From assembly GCA_022843025.1 (NCBI GenBank), contig JALHOL010000005.1, forward strand, positions 186,001-250,000: DNA of 64,000 nucleotides, read 5' to 3'. Below the pieces are notes generated by a model that saw nothing but the letters and a program-made list of their open reading frames with translations, had not been told where the DNA came from and searched no databases. Source of the stretch: Paracoccaceae bacterium. Lineage in GTDB: Bacteria; Pseudomonadota; Alphaproteobacteria; Rhodobacterales; Rhodobacteraceae. Positions 49,958-59,905 of this stretch are shown here, piece by piece (position 1 is the stretch's first letter; every line of letters begins with the position of its first letter). The position numbers were made by a program, and so were the translations under genes.

Positions 49958-50887
49958 TCAGCCGCCCTTCGGCGCGACCTGCGCCGCGCGGCCGAAATCG
50001 GGCGCGGCCGTATCCTGCCCCGCCTCGATGATCCCGCGTCGGATGGCCCGCGTGCGGGTGAAATAGGCATGCAGATGGTCGCCATCGCCCAGCCGGATGG
50101 CCCGTTGCAGGGCGAACAGTTCTTCGGTGAACCGGCCCAGAATATCCAGCGTTGCTTCCTTGTTGGTCAGAAACACATCGCGCCACATGGTTGGGTCCGA
50201 CGCCGCGATCCGGGTGAAATCCCGAAACCCCGCCGCCGAATAGTTGATCACTTCGCTGTCCGTCACCCGTCGCAGATCATCGGCCACGCCCACCATCGTA
50301 TAGGCAATCAGGTGCGGGGTATGAGAGGTGACCGCCAGCACAAGGTCGTGATGGGCGGCATCCATCTCATCGACCTTTGCCCCCATACCCTCGCACAGCG
50401 CGCGCAGCCGCGCCACGGCCCCTGCATCCGCGCCTTCCGGCGTCAGCAGCCACCAGCGGTTTTCAAACAGCGTGGCAAAACCGGAACGCGGCCCGGAATG
50501 TTCGGTCCCCGCAATTGGGTGGCCTGCGATGAAATGCACACCGTCCGGCATATGCGGGGCCACGGCGGCAATCACCGCCTGCTTCACCGATCCCACATCC
50601 GTGACCGTGGCACCCTTTGCCAGATGCGGCCCGATCTCTTCGGCAATCGCGCCCATGGCACCCACGGGCACTGCCAGCACCACCAGATCGGCACCCTGCA
50701 CAGCCTCGGCCGCCGTCGCTGTCACCCGGTCGCAGAACCCGATCTCCAGCGCCGCCGCGCGCGTTTCCGCGCTGCGGGCATAACCCACGATCTCGCCCGC
50801 CAGACCCTTGGCCTTCATCGCATGCGCCATGGAGGATGCGATCAACCCCAGCCCGATCAGCGCCACGCGATCATAGATCACGGCCAT
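49958..50887 (-). CDS. tyrC: Prephenate/arogenate dehydrogenase
   Basis: 309 aa. NAD-binding VALIGLGLIASSMAHAMK at the N-terminus, DVGSVKQAVI and the substrate site HFIAGHPIAGTEHSGP are those of cyclohexadienyl dehydrogenases for tyrosine synthesis. Start ATG 50887 shares one base with the hisC stop (TGATG). HisC of this type often also works on prephenate or 4-hydroxyphenylpyruvate, which fits its coupling to tyrC. Confidence 0.94.
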   Translation of the reverse strand: MAVIYDRVALIGLGLIASSMAHAMKAKGLAGEIVGYARSAETRAAALEIGFCDRVTATAAEAVQGADLVVLAVPVGAMGAIAEEIGPHLAKGATVTDVGSVKQAVIAAVAPHMPDGVHFIAGHPIAGTEHSGPRSGFATLFENRWWLLTPEGADAGAVARLRALCEGMGAKVDEMDAAHHDLVLAVTSHTPHLIAYTMVGVADDLRRVTDSEVINYSAAGFRDFTRIAASDPTMWRDVFLTNKEATLDILGRFTEELFALQRAIRLGDGDHLHAYFTRTRAIRRGIIEAGQDTAAPDFGRAAQVAPKGG

Positions 50888-51972
50888 CACTTCACGCCCT
50901 TGAACTGCGCCACCGCATGCGCCACCCGCCGGCAGGACGATTCATCCCCCACCGTGATCCGCAGGCAATGCGGCAGCTTGTATCCGGCCACCCGCCGCAC
51001 GATCAGCCCCTGCTGCTGAAGAAAGGCATCACAGGCAATCGCCTCATCCTCGGATGCAAACCGCGCCAGAACGAAATTCGCCATCGACGTGTCCGACGGC
51101 ACGCCCAGTTCGGCCAGCGCCTCGGACAACCAGTGCCGCATCCGGGCGTTGTCGGTCCGGCAGCGGTTGACGAAATCCTGGTCCCGCACCGCCGCCTCGG
51201 CCGCCTCAAGCTGCGTGGACGACAGGTTGAACGGTCCCCGGATACGGTTGAGCACGTCAATGATCGCCTTCGGGCCATAGCCCCAGCCGATCCGCAGCCC
51301 GCCCAGACCGTAAATCTTGGAAAACGTCCGGGTCATCACCACGTTGCTGCGCGCCTCAAGGATCGCCAGGCCGCCATCATAGCCTTCGACATATTCCGCA
51401 TAGGCCCCGTCCAGCACCAGGATCGCCTGACGCGGCATCCCGTCGGCCAGACGCGCGATTTCGGCCAGCGAAATCATCGTGCCGGTGGGGTTGTTGGGGT
51501 TGGCGATGAACACCAGCTTTGTCCGCCGGTTGCAGGCCGCCAGAATGGCATCCACATCCGTCGTCCGCTCGCGCTCGGCCACTTCAACCGGGGTCGCCCC
51601 CACGGCCAGCGCACTGATGCGATACATAAGGAACCCGTGTTCGGTGAACACGACCTCATCCTTCGGCCCGGCATAGGCCTGGCACAGGAAGGTGATGATC
51701 TCATCCGATCCCACGCCACAGATCACCCGGTCGGCATCCAGACCATGCACCTCGGCAATCGCGTCGCGCAGGCTGCGGTGATCGGTCGAAGGATAGCGAT
51801 GCAGCGTGTGAACGCTGCGCTGAAACGCCTCTTTCGCACGATCCGACGGCCCGAACGGATTCTCGTTCGACGACAGCTTGACCACATTGGTCATGCCCGC
51901 GACATGCGCCTTCCCGCCTTCGTAAAGCGCGATGTCAAGGATACCGGGCTGCGGTCGGATGGCGTCAGTCAT
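50887..51972 (-). CDS. hisC: Histidinol-phosphate aminotransferase
   Basis: 361 aa class I/II PLP aminotransferase. [14 protein letters not shown] binds substrate, [13 protein letters not shown] is the PLP region, and the Schiff-base Lys is in [17 protein letters not shown]. It acts in histidine synthesis and probably in aromatic amino acid synthesis. First gene of hisC-tyrC-extensin. Confidence 0.95.
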   Translation of the reverse strand: MTDAIRPQPGILDIALYEGGKAHVAGMTNVVKLSSNENPFGPSDRAKEAFQRSVHTLHRYPSTDHRSLRDAIAEVHGLDADRVICGVGSDEIITFLCQAYAGPKDEVVFTEHGFLMYRISALAVGATPVEVAERERTTDVDAILAACNRRTKLVFIANPNNPTGTMISLAEIARLADGMPRQAILVLDGAYAEYVEGYDGGLAILEARSNVVMTRTFSKIYGLGGLRIGWGYGPKAIIDVLNRIRGPFNLSSTQLEAAEAAVRDQDFVNRCRTDNARMRHWLSEALAELGVPSDTSMANFVLARFASEDEAIACDAFLQQQGLIVRRVAGYKLPHCLRITVGDESSCRRVAHAVAQFKGVK

Positions 51973-52063
51973 GATTGCGAATGTCCCCTCATGCTGCGGG
52001 GTTCTAGCGGCGGGCGGGCGGCATTGCCAGACGGATTATTGCCGCCCCGCACACAAGCCCGCA

Positions 52064-52594
52064 TCACTTTGACGACCGCGCCTGAAGCCAATCCATCAGC
52101 GCCAGCAGCACCCCCGACAGAACGAATGTCATGTGAATCACCGTCAGCCACATCAGCGTGCGGTCATCCATCGCAGGCGTCTTGGGATCACCGATCTCCA
52201 TGAACCGCTTCAGAAGATGAATGCCCGATATCGCCACGATCGAAGCGATGAGCTTCATCTTCAACCCGCCGAAATCCACCTTGCCCATCCAGCCCGGCCG
52301 ATCATCGCCCGCGTCGAAATCGAACTTCGACACGAAACTCTCATATCCCGAAAACATCACGATCAGCAGCAGGTTCGCAGCCAGCGTCAGATCAATCAGC
52401 GTCAGCGCGACAAGGATCACGGATTCAGCCGACAGCGTCATCATCTGCGGCACGTAATAGGCCAACTCGCGGAAAAAGATCACCACCAGCATCAGCAGCG
52501 CCACCACCAGCCCCAGATACATCGGTGCCAGCAACCAGCGCGAGGCGAACAGCCCCCGTTCCAGAATGTCTTCCGCAGTTCGCTTCCTGTCCAT
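52064..52594 (-). CDS. YqhA/UPF0114 family membrane protein
   Basis: 176 aa with four membrane helices: WLLAPMYLGLVVALLMLVVI, then LVALTLIDLTLAANLLLIVM, and two more after the loop FDAGDDRPGWMGKVDFGGLK. This is TIGR00645/UPF0114. Function unknown. ATG at 52594 (family N-terminus, DRKRTAEDILERGLFASRW). A hairpin terminator of rpsD lies just upstream. Confidence 0.9.
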   Translation of the reverse strand: MDRKRTAEDILERGLFASRWLLAPMYLGLVVALLMLVVIFFRELAYYVPQMMTLSAESVILVALTLIDLTLAANLLLIVMFSGYESFVSKFDFDAGDDRPGWMGKVDFGGLKMKLIASIVAISGIHLLKRFMEIGDPKTPAMDDRTLMWLTVIHMTFVLSGVLLALMDWLQARSSK

Positions 52595-52620
52595 GATCGC
52601 CAACCTGTAACATCCACCAC

Positions 52621-52653
52621 CAAAAGCAAGAGGCCCGCATCGCTGCGGGCCTC
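52621..52653 (-). terminator. Rho-independent terminator of rpsD
   Basis: GAGGCCCGCA (52630-52639) pairs with 52644-52653 around TCGC; minus-strand tail is TTGCTTTTG. 25 bases after the rpsD stop. Confidence 0.85.
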
Positions 52654-52678
52654 CAAAATTCCAGCGCAAAGGCCGAAA

Positions 52679-53299
52679 TCAGTTCTTTGCGTAGTATTCG
52701 ACGACCAGATTCGGTTCCATCTGCACCGGATAGGGCACATCGCCCAGGCCCGGGGTGCGGACGAACTTCACCGTCATCTTGGAATGGTCGACTTCCAGGT
52801 AATCCGGAACGTCCCGCTCAGTCAGGGCGATGGCTTCCAAAACCAGCGCCATCTGCTTGGACTTCTGGCGCACCTCGATCAGATCGCCTTCCTTCACGCG
52901 GTATGACGCGATGTTCACGCGGGTACCGTTCACGGTCACGTGGCCATGGTTCACGAACTGGCGCGCGGCGAACACGGTCGGCACCAGCTTGGCGCGGTAC
53001 ACGACGGCATCCAGGCGGCGCTCCAGCAGACCAACCAGCATCTCGCCGGTGTCACCCTTCACACGCTCGGCTTCGGCAAAAATCTTGCGGAACTGCTTTT
53101 CCGTCAGATCGCCGTAGTAGCCCTTCAGCTTCTGCTTGGCGCGCAGCTGGGTGCCGAAATCCGACAGCTTGTTCTTGCGGCGCTGGCCGTGCTGGCCGGG
53201 GCCGTATTCACGCTTGTTCACCGGGGACTTCGGACGGCCCCAGATGTTTTCGCCCATGCGGCGGTCAATCTTGTACTTGGCAGAGGTGCGTTTGGTCAC
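52679..53299 (-). CDS. rpsD: 30S ribosomal protein S4
   Basis: 206 aa, full length. Binds 16S rRNA early in 30S assembly. The S4 RNA-binding domain ([32 protein letters not shown]) is complete. The start is GTG at 53299 with a strong GAAGGAG 8 bases upstream; the N-terminus [20 protein letters not shown] is standard. It is a single-gene unit away from the main ribosomal clusters, usual in alphaproteobacteria. Confidence 0.97.
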   Translation of the reverse strand: MTKRTSAKYKIDRRMGENIWGRPKSPVNKREYGPGQHGQRRKNKLSDFGTQLRAKQKLKGYYGDLTEKQFRKIFAEAERVKGDTGEMLVGLLERRLDAVVYRAKLVPTVFAARQFVNHGHVTVNGTRVNIASYRVKEGDLIEVRQKSKQMALVLEAIALTERDVPDYLEVDHSKMTVKFVRTPGLGDVPYPVQMEPNLVVEYYAKN

Positions 53300-53390
53300 C
53301 GCTGATCTCCTTCGTAGTTTATGAAGGGCGTTGTCCTTTCCGGGTCCCCCCGGCGACAGGCATCCCCTTGCGAGGGCCACCAACACCAAT

Positions 53391-53415
53391 GAAAAACCCC
53401 GGCCTTTCAGCCGGG
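53391..53415 (-). terminator. Rho-independent terminator of the Hint gene
   Basis: CCCGGC (53398-53403) pairs with 53410-53415; minus-strand tail is GTTTTTC. Located about 67 bases after the Hint stop, upstream of rpsD. Confidence 0.7.
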
Positions 53416-53481
53416 ATCGGTGGCTTATACAGCCAGTCGTCGCAGAGTCAACGCCCCTTGCGCCGCCCCTTACACCACCCC

Positions 53482-54558
53482 TTACGCGGCGATGTCATGG
53501 CGCAGCAGCGCGGCCTCACTGGCCGAAAGGTTGCGCCGTGCATAATCGCCATAGGCTTCGGGGTTAAGCGCCACCTGCGGCATCACCGCCATCAGCACGT
53601 CACGCTGCGCGGGGTCGATCATCTCCAGCGCGGTATTGGACGGGTGAAAACTTTCCGTCTCTACCCCATTGGCAAAGACGATGTTGTGCCGCTCCAGCAG
53701 GATATGAATATAGGTCACTTCGCGCAGCACATGATCCACGGTGATCGTGGTGTCATTCAGCAGATCCTCGGCCCGCACCAGAACCTCGGTCGTGCCGAAC
53801 AGTGTCTGCGCCGCGGCGCCCTTGATCAGCATTCGATGCGCGGGCGACACGATCAGATCGGGTTCGGGGCGGTCATTGCCAAAGGCACCGGCCCGGAACC
53901 GGATCGGCCGCAGATGGGGCATCGCATAAAGCCGCGCGCCCGACATGCGGCGGCTGCCAGTCCACAACACCTCTTGCGCGCCATCATCCTTGGTCAGCAC
54001 CCGGTCACCCGGGCGCAGCGACTGAATGAGCTTTGGCCCATCGGGCGTGGCGATGCGCGTGCCGGGGGTGAAACAGATCACGCCCCCGCCTTCGCGCCCG
54101 CCTGCCGCCACACGCGCCCGGTCGATGGATGTACGCACCACCCACAGGTCGCGATTGGCTGGCGGCACATCGCCCATCATCATGACTAGCCGCGCGCCGC
54201 TGTCGGGCACGGGTATGATGGTCAGCGCAAAGCTCTGCACCCCATCGGTTACGATGAACCCTTGATCCGGCAGATCGTCGAATTCCTCGGCCTTTTCTTC
54301 GGGCCAATCCTCCGCCGCCTTGCCGACCGCTGATCCGATAAGTCGGCGCACCATGCGCGCCGCACGTTTCTGCATCTCCGCCTTGCCCTCGGCACCTTCC
54401 AGAAGCAGCAGGTCTGTCTGGCCATCCACCCGCACCAGTTCCCCGGTCCAGCGCCACGCGGCACCAACCGAAAGAAGGTCAAGCGACGCCCCTTTCACCC
54501 CATCAACTTCTGTCTGTGTCCAAGAGATGACGAACGTGCCACGAGAGCCCGTTATCAT
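53482..54558 (-). CDS. Hint-domain protein (complete)
   Basis: 358 aa. Residues 1-155 are an N-terminal domain that may wrap a partner. The Hint domain (159-305) has Cys162 in [23 protein letters not shown] with His241, and [17 protein letters not shown] with His291-Asn292. This is the common Rhodobacterales hedgehog/intein type, usually found in secreted or surface proteins, but no signal peptide is seen here. Role unknown; autocatalytic cleavage possible. ATG at 54558. Confidence 0.9.
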   Translation of the reverse strand: MITGSRGTFVISWTQTEVDGVKGASLDLLSVGAAWRWTGELVRVDGQTDLLLLEGAEGKAEMQKRAARMVRRLIGSAVGKAAEDWPEEKAEEFDDLPDQGFIVTDGVQSFALTIIPVPDSGARLVMMMGDVPPANRDLWVVRTSIDRARVAAGGREGGGVICFTPGTRIATPDGPKLIQSLRPGDRVLTKDDGAQEVLWTGSRRMSGARLYAMPHLRPIRFRAGAFGNDRPEPDLIVSPAHRMLIKGAAAQTLFGTTEVLVRAEDLLNDTTITVDHVLREVTYIHILLERHNIVFANGVETESFHPSNTALEMIDPAQRDVLMAVMPQVALNPEAYGDYARRNLSASEAALLRHDIAA

Positions 54559-54607
54559 TGCCTGTTTGCCTGCTCGTTTAGTCTTTTTATGTCTGCAAAT
54601 GCTAGCA

Positions 54608-54624
54608 TCAGACCCGTGGTCTGA
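54608..54624 (-). other. Short hairpin after the LpxR-like gene
   Basis: TCAGACC (54608-54614) pairs with 54618-54624, loop CGT. It lies 39 bases after the LpxR-like stop and may end its message; no clear T run. Confidence 0.35.
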
Positions 54625-54662
54625 CTATGGCATCAGCGCAACAGATGCAAATTCGCATAGGG

Positions 54663-55592
54663 TCAGAACTGCAACCGCAGATTGATAGACCCAAGCACCT
54701 GTTCATCCGGCTGTTCTTCGAATTCTTTGCCCAGCCAGGTCAGGCCGTAAAAGACTTCGCTTTGCGCGCCCTGCCAATGCATCCCGGCCCGCAACCTCCG
54801 GCGCGTGTCGGTTGGCGTGATGGCATCCGTGGCAAGGAAGTATTCGCTGTCATAAATCTTGGCGATATCACCGCCCAGCATCACGCTCAGGCCTTCCACC
54901 CGGTCGCCCGCCGCCGCGCGATAGCGCTGTCCGGTCGCGCTGTCGCGCAGCATCAGCGCCTCGGTCGCGAAACCGCCAAAGGTCATGTCGCCGCCCACGC
55001 GCACCAGCGTTTCGGCACCCGCCTGCGCCTCGATAAAGGGGCGGACCTGTGCATTCGCGCCCAGCGGCAGCGTCCGCCCGAATTCCGCCGTCAGCGTCAG
55101 GAACACGTCATCCGCGATCTGCCCGCCAAACACGGTGGGGTCCGGCAGGCCCAGCAGATCATGCAGGTCACCATGCAGCGAGCTGATCCCCGTCTGCGGC
55201 CCCACGATCACCGCATCCATACCGATGCTGGATTCCACCCCCGCCGTTTCAAAATGCGTGTGCATCCCCAACGACAGCGCGCCGACATAGCGGCGGTCCA
55301 GCGGGTTTGCGACCACCAGATCGGCCGGGGCGATCGTTTCCAGCCGCATCCGGAATTCCAGAATCTCGCCCGGCCGGCCCGGCAGGCTGCCCGACCAGTT
55401 CGGCCCGCGCACCCGGCTCAGGACATAGGAACCCGTGCGCCAGCGGTCCTTGCCATCGCCGATGGCATCATTCGTCAGCAACCGCCCCCAACCCAGCGTG
55501 ACGCGCTCCTGCGCGACAGCGGGCACAGCGACCATAGCGGCGCTGACAAGTGCGAAAACAAAAGCGGGAACCGCCATAGGGGGCTTGGCCAT
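54663..55592 (-). CDS. Lipid A deacylase LpxR family outer membrane protein
   Basis: 309 aa. Signal peptide 1-27 (ending PAVAQ). The mature protein has LGWGRLLTNDAIGDGKDRWR, TGSYVLSRVRG, which is the LpxR/DUF2219 family start with conserved Asn and Asp near the Ca and catalytic site. It ends in LGSINLRLQF, a C-terminal Phe typical of outer membrane barrels. LpxR removes the 3'-acyloxyacyl group of lipid A; activity here is inferred. Single gene. Confidence 0.88.
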   Translation of the reverse strand: MAKPPMAVPAFVFALVSAAMVAVPAVAQERVTLGWGRLLTNDAIGDGKDRWRTGSYVLSRVRGPNWSGSLPGRPGEILEFRMRLETIAPADLVVANPLDRRYVGALSLGMHTHFETAGVESSIGMDAVIVGPQTGISSLHGDLHDLLGLPDPTVFGGQIADDVFLTLTAEFGRTLPLGANAQVRPFIEAQAGAETLVRVGGDMTFGGFATEALMLRDSATGQRYRAAAGDRVEGLSVMLGGDIAKIYDSEYFLATDAITPTDTRRRLRAGMHWQGAQSEVFYGLTWLGKEFEEQPDEQVLGSINLRLQF

Positions 55593-56018
55593 TATGCATA
55601 TCCAATCATCAGCCCCCCCAGGCTTGGGAAAAGATTAACCTTTCCGAACGGTCAATTCTAGTGCCATCGGGCAACACCTCCCGCCAGAGTTCGATTCGTC
55701 GCGTTCGGGGCGGGTTCGGGGCCGAAATTGCCAGTTTTGGCACGAACCGCCGTTCCCGACAGCAAAGCGCGGCGTTTTGGCGGGAAAATTCGATGATGAA
55801 GCCAACAATTTCATATAACGAAATGATGAATTCGTCCTGTCAGAATGACGAATTCGTCATGTTCATCAATTTCGAACGGCTTTCGTCATCTGCCGCCTTC
55901 ACGATCCGGAACGCTGTGATAAACGTTTCCGTGATCGCCGCCAGCATGTGTAGTTGGTGACCTCAGTATGTAGCCAAAAGCGCCTGCAGCGCGATAGGTT
56001 CATGTGGGCTGGCGGCGA
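55593..56018. other. AT-richer intergenic region with palindromes
   Basis: 426 bases with no convincing gene. 55790-55960 is much richer in A/T than the surroundings. It has a 16-bp perfect palindrome ATGACGAATTCGTCAT (55845-55860) and a near-copy GATGAATTCGTC (55825-55836), 20 bases apart. A minus-strand frame at 55840-55947 could encode 35 aa (MLAAITETFITAFRIVKAAD...), with no good ribosome site. It probably includes the promoter of the LpxR-like gene. Confidence 0.5.
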
Positions 56019-56696
56019 TCATGTTCCCGCTTTTTCAGCCCCGCCCCGCCGCCGCAGCGCCCAGAATGCTGCGCCTGCGGCCATCGTGGCCACGGCCACC
56101 GGCCACAACGCCGCGCCCGGCACCGCCACCACGCAGCACAGCATCACCCCAAAGACCAGCCCCGCCACAGGCGGCGTCGCCACCCGCAGCACAGGCCCCG
56201 CATTCGCCACCGCTGCCACCGCCACCAGCGCCCGCAAATCCGCCATCGCGGGGGTCAGCCATATAAACAGCGCCCAGAAGGCGATTCCCATCACGACAAT
56301 CCCGGCAACCTCGCGCACCCCATCCGCCCCGCGCCCCCAAGGCAGGCCCCGCCGCACCAACGGCAGCGCCAGCAGCAGCGCCGCCACCGCCCACAGCACC
56401 CAATTGCCCAGAACTCCGATCACCGCGCCTGCCACCTCGGTCTGCGCGCGGTTCACCGCGCCAAAGGCGAACATGAACAGGATCACCCGCCCCGCCCGCA
56501 CCAGCCCCGCCACCCGGCTGGGCGATGGCCCCTCTACCGCGCCGCGCAGCAGCATCAGCGCCCCCAGCAGCAGGATCAGCGCATCCCAATCCGCCCCCGG
56601 ATAGCCCCGGACCGACAGGCCCAACCCCACCGCAACACACAGGATGCCGAACACCCGCGCCCAATCCCGTTGCCGCATCGCCCTTAACCGATCCAT
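56019..56696 (-). CDS. Multi-pass membrane protein of unknown function
   Basis: 225 aa with about seven hydrophobic segments, rich in Ala, Val and Gly. No family motif that I can name with certainty; size and position next to an AbrB gene recall small tripartite transporter (TctB-like) subunits, but this is weak. It overlaps the AbrB gene by 13 bases and is the last gene of the four-gene minus-strand operon that starts with slyX. Confidence 0.8.
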   Translation of the reverse strand: MDRLRAMRQRDWARVFGILCVAVGLGLSVRGYPGADWDALILLLGALMLLRGAVEGPSPSRVAGLVRAGRVILFMFAFGAVNRAQTEVAGAVIGVLGNWVLWAVAALLLALPLVRRGLPWGRGADGVREVAGIVVMGIAFWALFIWLTPAMADLRALVAVAAVANAGPVLRVATPPVAGLVFGVMLCCVVAVPGAALWPVAVATMAAGAAFWALRRRGGAEKAGT

Positions 56697-57736
56697 CGCC
56701 GCCCCGCCTTGGCCATCATCACGCTCAGCACAATCCGCGCCACATGATGCACGGTCACATAGACCACGCTCATCTGCAGGCTCAGCGCGATCAGGCTCAT
56801 TTCGGCCAACCCGCCGGGCGCAAAGGCAAGGAACACCGCCGTCAACGGCTCACCCACCCAAGGTGCCAAAGCCCAGGCAAAGCCAAAGGCCATCGCCAGC
56901 GCCACCCCGGCATTGATCACCGCCAGCCGCGCCGCGCGGATCAGCATGCGCCGTTCGATCCCGGCAAAGCGCGCGCCCAGACCGCAGCCCACCACCACCT
57001 GCGTCACCCCCACCAGCCAGCCGGGCGGCACCCCATGCACCAGCCCCGCCGCATGGGCCACGGCGGAAAACAGGATCGGTCCGGTCATGATCGCCGCGGG
57101 CAGGCGCAGCAACCGCCCCACCCAAACCCCCAATCCGCCCACCGCCAGCAGCACCACCACCTCATAGGCGCTCAGCGGCACCGCCGCCGCAGGCAGCACC
57201 GCGCCACTGGCCGACCCAACCGCCACCCCGGTCACGGCGGTAAAGATTAGCGGCACCGCCACGATGGTCAGGATCAGCCGCAGGAATTGCAGCACCGTCA
57301 TCAGACGGACGTCGCCGCCCGCCTCTTCGCCCATCTGCACCGTTTCAATCAGCCCGCCGGGAACCCCGCCAAAAAAGCTCTCCAGCCGGGGCAATCCCCC
57401 GCGCGTATAGATGAAGTATGCCACCGCATGGGTCAGCGGCAGAAAAAGCAGCAGCGCCAATAGCGATGGCCACCAGGCCCCCGCCTCGGAAATCACCGCC
57501 GGGGTAAAGGCCCCGCCGATAGATACCCCGATCACCGGCACAAAAGCCGACCGCAGCTTCATCGGCAACAAAACGGCCCGGCCAAAAGGCCGCCACCCCG
57601 CCGCCGCCACCACCCCCGTCACCAAAAGCGACCCCAGCAGCAGTGCAAGTGGCAGATGCAGCAAGCTCGCCGCCAAACCGCCCGCCGCGCCCAGCATCAA
57701 GGTCAGCAGCAGCGCCGGATAATCAACGCGCGGCAT
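56684..57736 (-). CDS. AbrB family membrane protein
   Basis: 350 aa with about ten membrane helices in two AbrB-type repeats (TIGR03082): LLTLMLGAAGGLAASLLHLP, then FFGGVPGGLIETVQMGEEAG, and the second repeat GLGARFAGIERRMLIRAARL, with AFAPGGLAEMSLIALSLQMS. Older annotations call this family ammonia monooxygenase or regulator; it is a membrane protein, maybe a transporter, of unknown substrate. Overlaps both neighbours. Confidence 0.9.
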   Translation of the reverse strand: MPRVDYPALLLTLMLGAAGGLAASLLHLPLALLLGSLLVTGVVAAAGWRPFGRAVLLPMKLRSAFVPVIGVSIGGAFTPAVISEAGAWWPSLLALLLFLPLTHAVAYFIYTRGGLPRLESFFGGVPGGLIETVQMGEEAGGDVRLMTVLQFLRLILTIVAVPLIFTAVTGVAVGSASGAVLPAAAVPLSAYEVVVLLAVGGLGVWVGRLLRLPAAIMTGPILFSAVAHAAGLVHGVPPGWLVGVTQVVVGCGLGARFAGIERRMLIRAARLAVINAGVALAMAFGFAWALAPWVGEPLTAVFLAFAPGGLAEMSLIALSLQMSVVYVTVHHVARIVLSVMMAKAGRRWIG

Positions 57737-58145
57737 GGCACCGCCACAGGGAATAGGCCATCACGCCCGCAAAGGCCGCACTCGCCCAGCGACTTACCCT
57801 CAGCCGCCATTCGGCAAGGCTCCGTGGCTCGATCAGATCGCCGTAACGGATCACCAAACCCTCCTCGACCGTAATCACGCCAAGGGCCCCGATCCCCGCA
57901 ACCAGCGCGGCCAAGGCCCACCACCGACGCGGTCCTGCCACCAGCAGCATCACCGCACCCAGAAGGGCCGCCAGATGGCACCAAACCACCGCCCAGTTGC
58001 CATACCACCGCGCCCGCAACATGGCCGTGTCATAGATCGGATCCCCCCTTGTCGACAGCGGCACAAAGGTCGTCAGGGCAAAGAACCCCGCCGTGATCAC
58101 CGCCCCGCCAAAGGTCAGCCGCCACACCCAATCGCGCCAGATCAC
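57723..58145 (-). CDS. Four-helix membrane protein of unknown function
   Basis: 140 aa with four hydrophobic segments ([20 protein letters not shown], then [20 protein letters not shown] and two others). No known domain recognised. The start is unclear: GTG at 58145 overlaps the slyX stop (GTGA) and a TTG lies one codon earlier. It overlaps the AbrB gene by 14 bases, so the operon is tightly coupled. Confidence 0.78.
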   Translation of the reverse strand: MIWRDWVWRLTFGGAVITAGFFALTTFVPLSTRGDPIYDTAMLRARWYGNWAVVWCHLAALLGAVMLLVAGPRRWWALAALVAGIGALGVITVEEGLVIRYGDLIEPRSLAEWRLRVSRWASAAFAGVMAYSLWRCHAAR

Positions 58146-58342
58146 CAATGCGGCGGCCTCACATTCGCGGCAGGCCCGTCCCCGGCCATCGCCTCGCGCT
58201 CGGCCTCGCGCTCCACCAGCAGCGTCACCAGCCGTGTCAGCCGCTCGATCTCTTTCGCGTGGCTCGCCACCACATCCGACAGATCGTCGACCGCCCGCAT
58301 CAGATGCGCCACCTTTTCTTCCAGCGCCTTACCGTCTGCCAT
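58142..58342 (-). CDS. slyX: SlyX family protein
   Basis: 66 aa. A coiled coil ([20 protein letters not shown], then [15 protein letters not shown]) ending in the typical PPHW (here RPPHW). SlyX is small, conserved and of unknown role. First gene of the minus-strand operon; divergent from hisS by 72 bases. Confidence 0.88.
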   Translation of the reverse strand: MADGKALEEKVAHLMRAVDDLSDVVASHAKEIERLTRLVTLLVEREAEREAMAGDGPAANVRPPHW

Positions 58343-58414
58343 GCCACCCTCCGCCGCTTGCCGACCTTGGCCCCATCCGATACACGGGCCGCGACAAAAA
58401 GCGAAGGTCCGACC

Positions 58415-59905
58415 ATGGCACAGCCTGACGCGAAAACCCGCCGCCCCCGCGCCGAAACCCCCAAAGGGTTTCGCGACTATTTCGGTGCCGAAGTCACCGA
58501 ACGGAAGGCGATGCTGGACAAGGTGGCCGAGGTCTATCACCGCTACGGCTTTGACCCGCTGGAAACCAGCGCCGTGGAAACGGTCGAGGCATTGGGAAAA
58601 TTCCTCCCCGATGTCGATCGCCCGAACGAAGGCGTCTTTGCCTGGCAAGAGGATGATCAGGACTGGCTCGCCCTGCGCTATGACCTGACTGCCCCCTTGG
58701 CCCGCGTCGCCGCGCAATTCCGCAACGACCTGCCCTCGCCTTATCGCCGCTATGCGATGGGCCCGGTCTGGCGCAACGAAAAGCCGGGGCCGGGCCGCTT
58801 CCGGCAGTTCTATCAATGCGACGCCGATACCGTCGGCGCGCCCAGCGTCGCGGCGGATGCCGAGATTTGCGCCATGCTGTCGGACGCCCTTGAAACCGTC
58901 GGCATCCCGCGCGGTGACTATGTGGTGCGCGTCAACAACCGCAAGGTTCTGAACGGCGTGATGGACGTGGCGGGCGTGCTCGACCCAACCGATCCCGACC
59001 GCTTCGCCAATGAGCGCGGCATCGTCCTGCGCGCCATCGACAAGATCGACCGTCTGGGTGATGCAGGCGTCCGCGCCCTGCTGGGCGAAGGCCGCAAGGA
59101 TGAGTCCGGCGATTTCACCAAGGGTGCGGGGCTGGGTGCCGAACAGGCCGAGGTTGTCATGGCCTTCATGGCCGCCCGCCGCGCCACAGGGCTTGAGACC
59201 ACCGCGCGCCTGCGCGAACTCGTCGGCCCCTCCGTCATCGGGCAGGAAGGCGTGCAAGAACTCGAAACCATCGCCGACCTCCTCGACCGTCAGGGTTACG
59301 GCCCCGACCGCATCCTCATCGACCCCGGCGTCGTGCGCGGCCTTGGCTACTATACCGGCCCGGTGTTCGAGGCCGAACTGACCTTCGAAATCCTTGATGA
59401 GAAGGGCCGCAAACGCAGCTTCGGCTCCGTCGCGGGTGGCGGGCGCTATGACGATCTGGTCAAACGCTTCACCGGCCAATCCGTCCCCGCCACCGGGGTT
59501 TCCATCGGCGTGGACCGCCTGCTTGCCGCGCTGCACGCCAAGGGCCGCAGCACCGCCAACACCACCGGCCCTGTCGTCGTCACGGTGATGGACCGTGACC
59601 GCATGGCCGATTACATGGCGATGGTGTCCGACCTGCGCAACGCGGGCATCCGGGCCGAGGTCTATCTTGGCAACCCGAAGAACTTCGGCAACCAGCTCAA
59701 ATACGCCGACAAACGCCAATCCCCCGTCGCCGTGATCCAGGGCGGGAATGAGGCCGACAAGGGTACCGTCATCCTCAAAGACCTTATCCTTGGCGCGCAG
59801 ATCGCACAGAACGCGACGCTCGAGGAATGGAAGGACCGCCCCGCCCAGCTTGAAATCCCCCGCGCCGACCTTGTGGCGCAGGTCCGCAAGATGCTGGCGC
59901 AATGA
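58415..59905 (+). CDS. hisS: Histidyl-tRNA synthetase
   Basis: 496 aa class II synthetase. Motif 2 is [19 protein letters not shown], with [13 protein letters not shown] before it, and HisA motif [14 protein letters not shown] with the A-box GGGRYDDLV follows. N-terminus [23 protein letters not shown] at 58415. It forms an operon with hisZ (4-base overlap) and hisG; linking tRNA charging to histidine synthesis is common in alphaproteobacteria. Confidence 0.97.
   Translation: MAQPDAKTRRPRAETPKGFRDYFGAEVTERKAMLDKVAEVYHRYGFDPLETSAVETVEALGKFLPDVDRPNEGVFAWQEDDQDWLALRYDLTAPLARVAAQFRNDLPSPYRRYAMGPVWRNEKPGPGRFRQFYQCDADTVGAPSVAADAEICAMLSDALETVGIPRGDYVVRVNNRKVLNGVMDVAGVLDPTDPDRFANERGIVLRAIDKIDRLGDAGVRALLGEGRKDESGDFTKGAGLGAEQAEVVMAFMAARRATGLETTARLRELVGPSVIGQEGVQELETIADLLDRQGYGPDRILIDPGVVRGLGYYTGPVFEAELTFEILDEKGRKRSFGSVAGGGRYDDLVKRFTGQSVPATGVSIGVDRLLAALHAKGRSTANTTGPVVVTVMDRDRMADYMAMVSDLRNAGIRAEVYLGNPKNFGNQLKYADKRQSPVAVIQGGNEADKGTVILKDLILGAQIAQNATLEEWKDRPAQLEIPRADLVAQVRKMLAQ

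Noticed and set aside
55661..55960. 99-codon plus-strand frame in the AT-richer region
   Set aside because: No ribosome site and no family features; composition is not like neighbouring proteins.
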